From Bugulina stolonifera (lineage: Eukaryota; Bryozoa; Gymnolaemata; Cheilostomatida; Bugulidae), in NCBI GenBank assembly GCA_935421135.1, contig OW285193.1:6070496-6134495 (forward strand): 64,000 nucleotides of DNA. Reading direction: 5' to 3'. This document shows positions 52,401 to 61,400 of this stretch, piece by piece. Numbering within the stretch: the stretch's first letter is position 1; each line of letters opens with the position of its first letter. A program made the translations under genes and the position numbers. The notes under the pieces were generated by a model. That model had not been told where the DNA came from and made no database searches. It saw nothing but the letters and a program-made list of their open reading frames with translations.

Positions 52401-55400
52401 GATAAAAATAATATGGTATTATATAAAATATGCCATACAGTTGAGAAGATGGTACGTAGCTACATATAATATGTACATAAATAATAGAAACAGAATAATA
52501 TAACAGGTGGATATGCATGTGGCAAATGACACGGAAAATTAATGTCACAAGCAATGCCTGCTAATGATGGGATCAATGTTGATGGCTTGTTACTGTTAGT
52601 ACCTCTACCTTTACCTGTGCAAATAAATAATTATAATTTACACAAAATTTTGGGTAAAAAATAATCTTATGAATTGGAAACTAATGGCCAAGAAGTGGAT
52701 TCTTAGTCTGTCCCCCCCCCCCCCCCCCCATGCATATGTGTCTGCTAGGTTACTATAACATTGAACCTGGTACTAACTTTCTAACCAGAAAGTGAACATG
52801 ATAGCTGTGCACCTACAGGTACAAGTGCAATTAGAGAGAGTATATGGGGTAAAGCTTGATTCATAACTACAAGGCTGGCAATTAGCTTGTCAATTTAGTG
52901 CATGTAGCCTCCACACAGCACAAAGGACCTACACTGGGAAGATCAACGATTGCAGAGCCAGTGGCAGTCAGTCTAGTACATGTACTTACAGGAGGAAGGG
53001 TCTAACTACTAGGCTGGTGTGTGTGCACAACAGAACAAGAAGCGGAACAATGATATTGGAACTTGCTACCAAGTGAACCTGTGTACTATATGATGTAGTC
53101 TGAACCATGGATAATCCACAAGTAACTAACTAGATGGTTGGTTGTCTGGCAACATACATGTACATTTGGGCTTCTCTACTAGGCGACTTGAACATGGAAT
53201 CATGTACGAAATATCAGAAAAACATACGGATGAGAAACTATGAACCGGGAAGTGAGTGTTTTTGCCTGACCACCTACATGTGCAAGCATCTGCACCTACT
53301 GAGCTATCAAAACACTAACTGTGTACCAGTAAATGTACAGATAACAAGAGGCGTTTGGATGAGTTTCTACTGCTAACCAGGAAGTGAACAATGGTACCTG
53401 GCCACCTAGATGCACATGTTCCTACTAGTCTACTAGAACATCAACTGTGTACTATTAGAAGTACAAATAACACAGAGGGCAGAGATGAGTTTCCACTGCT
53501 AACCAGGAAGTGAATAATGATACCTGGCTACCTGCATGGAACCTGTGAACCTGTGCTTGTACATTAGATGTGGAAACTACTATAACCAGGAAGTGGATAT
53601 GCTGCATATACACAGACTATAGGCCATGCCCCTTCTAAATTTAGAACTTGTTAGATGACCTTATGAAAAATATCTACTAATATAACATAGGCCTACATGT
53701 ACATGTATATTGTTATATGTGGTGGTTTTAGACCATGTCATAAGATTGAGTAAAGAATAAATTGTAAGGTGTTTTGTGTATGCCAGTCCAGAGTACCAGC
53801 TAGTAGCCAGCAGATATAAATATAGAAATAAAATAAATATAATAATCAATAAATAAATCTGCAAGGCCACTAGCCTGGGACTAGCTACATGTTTATAATA
53901 ATTATAGCAGTAGGGCATTATGTTTTAACTCTGCTACTAAAATGCTAGAAATATCTTGGATTATTCATCAAAACCATTGAGTGATTTAGTGTGATAGTAA
54001 TAGCTGGAACATGGATCTCCAATATGATATGATTATTTCTGTAATTTTTATTCCAATAGCTGAGCAAATGCTTTATAGCTGTCATAATACTTACATACTC
54101 TCAATCAGCTATAATCACAAGCTCTATCACAACCAGCAATGTCCTTATCAATCATTGGCAATGTCCAAATGGAAGCAGCCATCGCGGTAAAATCTCCAAT
54201 TTTCAAACACGCTGTTCTCAAAATTTTCTCATCTGACCTATATAATTTTCTGCTCCTAGAATACTGCTGGATAGCTCTAGTATACTAGCAACCAATTGTT
54301 ATAGCAGTTTCAGCTTGATAAAAGCTCATACAGAAATGAAAGTGAAACCTCAGTGGAGCGGGCGGCTACGGGCGTTACAGGAAAAAGTTGCCAGGGCGGC
54401 AACGGGCGGTATAGGACCTAATGGGTTAAGAACCATCGAGCTACAAGGATACCAAAGATATTTTGTAAGGCTCATCTAGCTCTACTATTGCGGTAGTTGT
54501 ACTCTTTCTGTTGAGGATTTTCTCGAGATCGGCCTGGTATAAGTCTACTCCTAATCAACGAGTCACAATATCCTGGTGATATCGCCATCACCCACACTTT
54601 CTTAATGATTGCTATCAATTTAGCAAGACTAGATGGTTGATGCAATGCAACCTTATCCTTCATCAACATCCACATGCCTTCAAATCTGATCTGTTGTCAG
54701 GCCATTCTGGTACCATTTGCGATTTGATGGGATTTGTAACGTTCTTCGCACGATGGCAAGGAGCGCCATCATGCGTGAAAATTTGGCATCCATGGATGTC
54801 CATGAACATTGTGCACTATAAGTATTTGTCCCTCACAATGCCAATGACAGTCAATACAGTGTTTAAAATGTTTCAATGCTGTAGCACTGGCCATAACATG
54901 TCAAGATCCCCCAAAATACGTCAGGCAGTCTTAAACTTAGGCCCGTGACTGGATAGTAAAGTGATCTAAACACGCATCCAAACGCTTTATATGTATAAGT
55001 TTACTTGAGCCTTGTAGTGTTGAGGTAAATATTCTTACCTCGTGTTAGTTTCTTTTGTTCCTCCTAGTTTTATCTCGTCCGTCTCATTTGGCGTCTAGAT
55101 CATAACTGTCCTCTCTCTCCTCTGACTCACGCGATCTCTCGTTGGCTTTCTTCTGGAGTTATCTCATCTGGGTTAGTCATGAGTACACAACTCCCTACCT
55201 CTCAAGCCTATCATTCAAATGAGAAATTTATAATATTTGTAAGCAAAAGTTTATGTTCAACCTACTTGACAAGTTTGCAGGGTTTGGAATTCCTAGACTT
55301 CTTGTATCAATGGCAGCTTTTAATGAACAATGGTCAAAAGTTCCACCATCCAGATGAAGCGTTTATAATTAAAATGCTCAGATCCTGTGTTGTGGGTGTG

Positions 55401-58400
55401 TCCCAGACGGCCACTTAGCCAAGGAACCTCTTAAAAGGGTTATGCCACATGTTTTAGGGTAGCATTAAGACGCACTCAGCTATTTAGTGGCACACTATAT
55501 TTAGTGCCTAGATATTTGTTATTCTAGTAGGTCCGGTATTTCATCTGGCCACACTATATACTATAAACCAGAAATTATTTAAATCAGTTTGAAAGCAGAT
55601 ATTAATAGCGTTGGAAAATTATTTGCGAGTTTGTCACTCGCGAAATTTGCAAAAGTTAAAACTCGCAAAATGTATCTGCTTTTAGGGTAATATAAGTGTA
55701 TGTATGATGTATTAAGTGAACTTGACAGCATGAAAGCATACAAGAGACTGAGATGAATAACAAGAATCAGGCTCCTTATACAACTGAAGGAGACAAAGAA
55801 AACCACTACTTCACCTTTTACAATAGTAGGCTGTTTACAATAGTAGGCTGTTTACAATAGTAAGCCAGTCACATAATATAATAACAATAAGGCCTTTCAT
55901 AAAATAATGGCCAGTAATGAAATGCTATAATTAGCCACAGAGACTACATAATAATATACTGAGGATTACATAATAAGCTAAGCACACTGAATATACTATT
56001 CAGTGTGTATATTCAGTGTATAACAGAGACGACTATAGTGTCAGACTAATATACTGTATAATCAAGTGAAAGGCTCCACAACCTTAAGGGTCGTTGGCTA
56101 GCAGACGGACTGGGGTCGTCCATTACACAATCCCCCCCCCCAATTGGAGACATTAGGATTCCAATGACGAAAACAGTAATACACTACTAGAACTTTAAAG
56201 GTACATGGTTGTGTACAGCATAATATATAAGTACACACAAGAATAATAATATGGATAATACATGGATCATATTTAAGACACGCATATATACAAAAGAGTC
56301 AATGTATACCAGGTATCAGGGAGGTTCCTGTATCGGTCTCTGGTAAGTGGCACGCTCTCGCTTGACTCGTCTAAGCTCATTGGACACTCGGCTAGGGGCT
56401 ACTCCGGTCAGCTGATCATTCTTGGTCTCCAAGTGGTTAATCACCCGATCAGCTGCTGTCCTCGGGTGTCGTCATAGGGGGTCCGATACGTCTCTCAGCC
56501 GCTGATCATAGCCATAGGAATAAGGTTTCAAGGTCAGCTGTCTCTCTAGCTCCTGGTCGGAGTGGGCCGGCATCAGGGGGATCCTACTTCTACTCTCTGC
56601 AGAGGGCCTCCTAACGCGGTGACTAGATGTCCTGTGCTCCTTACTGGCAGGGGAACGGTCCCTGGATGGCCATCTACCGTCTGATAGGGAACTCCGGGGT
56701 GCAGGTAGCGTCTGTGTAGAGGGAACTGGCCGTTTCCGGCAGACAGGAGAGGCAGGTGCCTCTGGTTTCCTCTGCGGCTGGCTTGCCTGGGAGAGTGGTG
56801 AACTATCAGAGCTGGGGGACGTGGGCTCATCCAGGGTGACATCTGCGTCAGTAATCTGTATAACGGGCTCCTCGGCTGCTGGTGTCCAGGTCTCCTCTGC
56901 GGGGGACATCTACTCTTCACCTGACACCGTAGAAGCAGCGGGCGCTGCCTTCGGGTGCCAGGCTGGCATCCGTACTCCAAGGCTGGGGGCTATACTATTC
57001 CCACCTTCCTCAGTGGAAGGAAAAGAAGGAGCAGCCGTATCTGGTTTGGTCTTGCAACCATCCGGCCCCAGTAGGCAAGGTACTGGCACCGACCAGCCGA
57101 GAGATGCAGGCCATCCCATTGCTTTCTTAAAAGCAGGAAAGGAGGCTGCATCAGCCCGGTAAATCACCCCAGCCTGGGCACATCTCTTCTTCTTCTTGCC
57201 ACGGTGCTGATGGCTCCAGACAGCATCCCGGGACACATTTTCATACTTGCAGCCACAGTAACATCTAGCTACATGCTGCCAAATATGGGTCCGTACCCGT
57301 GTTGCTGTCCCAGGGAAGAGGCATGTGGTGCAATGCCGGTTCTTCTCAGAACCCCCCCCCCCCCAAACAAACGTCTACCATCTTTCGTGAGTCCGATGAT
57401 AGCCACTGGTCTGGGATGGGGCCAGCCCGCAGCTCCTGGACCTGCTTGAGCGTGAGAGGCAACGGCTCTACACGAACTTGCACAGACAGCAAGACGGCAG
57501 AGGCTGGCTTCCCGTTACCCAACAGGTTTGACCCCTTGGTAGATGACTCCAACTAAGCCAACTTTCCTCCAGCGACGACAGAGTCGTCTACTGGAGGGGT
57601 CGTTGACTCGGCGGCCCGTTGCTCTACTCCAGGAGTCACTCTATCTTCTTCTGTGCTGCAGCCAGCGCCACACTGACTGGGGGACACCTCCATGGGATTT
57701 GCGTCACCGGAAAGCACAGATTCAGTAGTTATAACATTCTGCACAGAAAACTGGACGACCCTATCCTCGTCCGTTCGCAGGAAATGGCCAGGAGAAGGCA
57801 TGACCCTCCCCTTTAGTTTGCCTACAAACTTCGGAGTAGATGCACAGTCTATAACAGTGGTGAAAACTGAATCAGGCGTGGTGTTCTTCCCTGAAGCCTC
57901 AAAGTCGTTGGTGACAGGGCCGTCGGAGGTGGCCTGTGTGTGTGGTCCTTTCGAGTCTGGACTACTACTCACTCTACATACCCACTGAGAACTAAGGTTC
58001 CCAGATAGGGGTCTCGTAGGAGCATTTAAAGTAGCAGTCAAACTTTTGAGTGAGGAATCCAACAGCACATCAGACTGTCCAGACGACTTACTGTCTAGCC
58101 CTGGGTCGTCCAACGTCTTATCTAGCTCCAGAGAAGCCAGCTCATCCCATAACTCACCGTGAGAATACATACTTTCTTCCCAGGTAAGCGTAGTACAGCT
58201 ATAAGGTTTCGAATTCTCCGAGATATCACACGCTGGCTCAAGGCAAAATGTCCGAGAACAATATGCGCATGAGCGGAAGCGAGTGGTCAGCGTAGTAATT
58301 CCCTCGCAACTGCACTGCTCGAAGAAAGTCTCCCCACTTATATAGGCAGCGTTAGTGCCTGATGGATTCCAGACATTACTGCGGTCAGTCGTCCGCGTTA

Positions 58401-61400
58401 GGCCACGCCCTACTTCAACGACAGGCCATTTCTGGATCCTGGCCGTCCATTTCCAAGGGACGGGCTGACCTCTGCCTGCGACGACTTGCATTTGGGTGGG
58501 TCGTCCAAGTGCAGGGTTGCCTTGCCACCAATCTAGAAGCTCGGAGTCCATTGCAACAGGGACAGGCTGGGCCGTGGATGGCCGTTTTCGTGCCTGTTTG
58601 TTGCAACGCTCACTGGGGCCGACACTGGGCCCCACCAGACTGGACCAGAACTGGTCGTCTTTGCGCCTGTGTGTCATCTGGTTCCCTAGGGTCATCTATG
58701 GGAGTCCCTGTGTGCAGCTTGGTCGTCGACTGACGCCTTTGTCGCGCTGCTTCACAGGGGTCGTCTCTGTACCAGTGGTACAGGCAATCCTCTCACCATA
58801 GATGCCCAAACTCCGCCTCCTAAAATCTAACGCACACTCATGTGCCGTCAGAAACGGCATCCCTAGCACTCCGTCAGCCCTGATGGGCCCCACCACAAAT
58901 GTTTCCTCGCCGCAGGTTCTACCAATACAGAGCTCAGCCTGGGTCGTTCCCTCTAGCGGGAGTCTAGACCCATCTGCCAGCATAACCGTCGTACGCATGA
59001 ACGGCCTATCTGGTCTTCTGCTATCAGGTATTGTTGCTGCAACCCGGGGAGAAAGCATGTTGGCCGTGCAACCTGAATCAATCAGGAAACGGGCTCTTAC
59101 TCCCCCTATCAGGCCGTCTACATATAAGCTCTCTAAATGTAGTTCCTGGCTCTCTGTGTCCCTTCGGCGCTGGCGCCGTCTCTTCCTTCTCCTTTGACTG
59201 ACAGAGGGCGACGGCTGGCCGTCCTTCCCTACCAACTGATCGACACACATCGCCTCAGGTGGGGGGCTAGGTCCACCGGGGTTACCTGGTGGGTAGCGCC
59301 TCTCAAGAGATTGTGTGTGATGGGGCCGCGAAGGAACGGCTTCCGGCCGTGTGGCCGTCCACTCTCAGCTCAGTGGCGGCCCAGCTAGCAGTGGTCTCTA
59401 CTAAACCGGGCCTCGCCCGTTTCCCGACTGCTTAGCCTGACCACTTTTCCTGGCCGTACAAAAGCGCTGCGTATGCCCCTCTTCCCCACAGTACCAGCAC
59501 GACACATGGCCGTTCCGTACTGGGGGTTGCATGTTTCTCTGCTTGGCCAATTCCTTGAGCTCCACTACCTGTTGGATGACACCCTGCAGTTGTCGCACCA
59601 GTTCCTGTAGTTCATCCCTCCAGGCTGGCTGCTTCTCCTGCTCTGCCGGCTCTGCATCCATGGGCGGGCTGTCCTCCAATGGCACCGCTCTGAAGGCCGA
59701 GGAGTACTTTCCTTGGTCCGTCCTTGTGGGGCCAGCCTGCTCGCACGGCCGTTTCAATATCCCTGGCCCCCACGGCCAACAGGTGCCGTTGGAGGTGTCT
59801 ATTGCCCAATGTCTGCGTGAGTGCCTCCACTGCCAGGGTCGTTCTGTATGCCTCAGGCAGCTCTCCATGAGCCGGCTCAACCAGCCTTTCCACTTCACTA
59901 GCATGTGTCTAGTGGAGTGTGCTGGTCTTTCCTTAACTGGCCGAGCCGTTGGCGTGCCTCCCAAGGGGACATGCAGAAACGGCTCCTGAGAGCTGCCCAG
60001 ATCCCTGCAGTGGTATCTGGCCGTCCACAGTCCTTGGCGACCTCACGAAGGGAGTCGCGAAGAGTAGGAAGGTGGCCGCCTCGTTCCAGCCGTTCGCTGT
60101 AGCGACGGCCTGGAACTTGCGTATGAAGAATTCGACGTCACTGCCACCGTCATAGCAGGGTGCCTTAAAGGCCTGTACTGCTGGACGAGGCTGTTCCAGT
60201 AACAGTCGTTCGACTAGACCCACCAGTCTTTTAACGTCTCTGGCATCCTCCCTTGTGGACGACCGTGCGCTCTCCATGGCTAGGTTCCGCCTCCGCATTA
60301 GCTGCCCTTGCTACAAGTCGTCAGGGATTCGCTCAATCCCACCGCTGCCACCAATGTTGTGAATGTGTCCCGGACGGCCCAAGGTCTGTACTCAACCACC
60401 AACGACTTGTAGGTGCAGATGCAGAAGACGGCTCCCTAGCCAAGCGTATGTAACATGTAGTGTGCAAGTATTCAGTTAATCAATACACCAATATAACTCA
60501 TATAATATAAGTGTATGTATGATGTATTGAGTGAACTTGACAGCATGAAAGCATACAAGAGACTGCGATGAATAACAAGAATCAAGCTCCTTATATAGCT
60601 GAAGGAGACAAAGAAAACCACTACTTTACCATAGTAGGCCGTTTACAATAGTAAGCCGTTCACATAGTATTGTAATGTTTTAGTGCTTGTTTACATACAG
60701 GTGCCGAGGGCACGAGTATGTGAAGGGCTTGGAAGGTGGTAGAGGACGACCAAGTGACCTTCCACACACCACATAAAAGAGTGAACAGTTATTAGGTGCT
60801 CTTGTTATTATATATCTGGACATAGGCCAATGCTGAGATTCATTAAAGAGTCCAGGGTCGGCGTAGGTCTGTAGACTTTATACTCCAGAGGAGTGTAGTG
60901 AAAGATCTGATATTCTAGGAACTTAAGCCCGAGCTAGATTCATATAGAATCCGGGTCGACCTAAGCCGTAGAAGTGGTGTAGAGATATGGTGGAGTTACC
61001 CGCCTACAAGAGTAAGCCTCTAGGTTTGAGTTAGATGTTGCTTTATTAGAGCGCAATCAACAACTGATTTCATACAGCAAATGTGCTACCTTATATAATA
61101 AATATACTTCCGGTAAAAGAGGCCGATAAGGTATCGGGTCCAGAACTGATGCAGCAACATGGATGGTCGGCCACAAAAAGGGTCGACCTTGGCACAAAAG
61201 GTGCTTACACTGGTCCGAAATGGGGAGTATGTAAATATGGACCTATTCCAAAATATCGGCCTTGAAAAGTATATGGTAAAAAACTCAGTCTTGTACAATC
61301 AGATAAGAGAAGATAATTGCTTATAATATGTGGGAAAAACCAAGTGTAATTGCAATAATCTGATTGGTGGATAACAATAATAGAGCACAGGATAAGTAGT

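Larger units (their letters stand above)
51789..54425. mobile_element. Non-autonomous piggyBac-type element, 2637 bp
   Basis: Perfect 15-bp terminal inverted repeats, CCCATTAGGTCCTAT at 51789 and its reverse complement ending at 54425, are flanked on both sides by TTAA (51785-51788 and 54426-54429). TTAA duplication plus CC(C)...GGG ends are diagnostic of the piggyBac superfamily. The inside has no transposase, only short frames and an internal repeated segment, so it would depend on a transposase supplied in trans. Confidence 0.93.

Noticed and set aside
54637..54948. 103-codon plus-strand frame
   Set aside because: Antisense to the Tc1/mariner remnant.
58362..59197. Plus-strand frames of 101-131 codons
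   Set aside because: GC-rich antisense shadows of the retrotransposon protease and the 380-codon frame.
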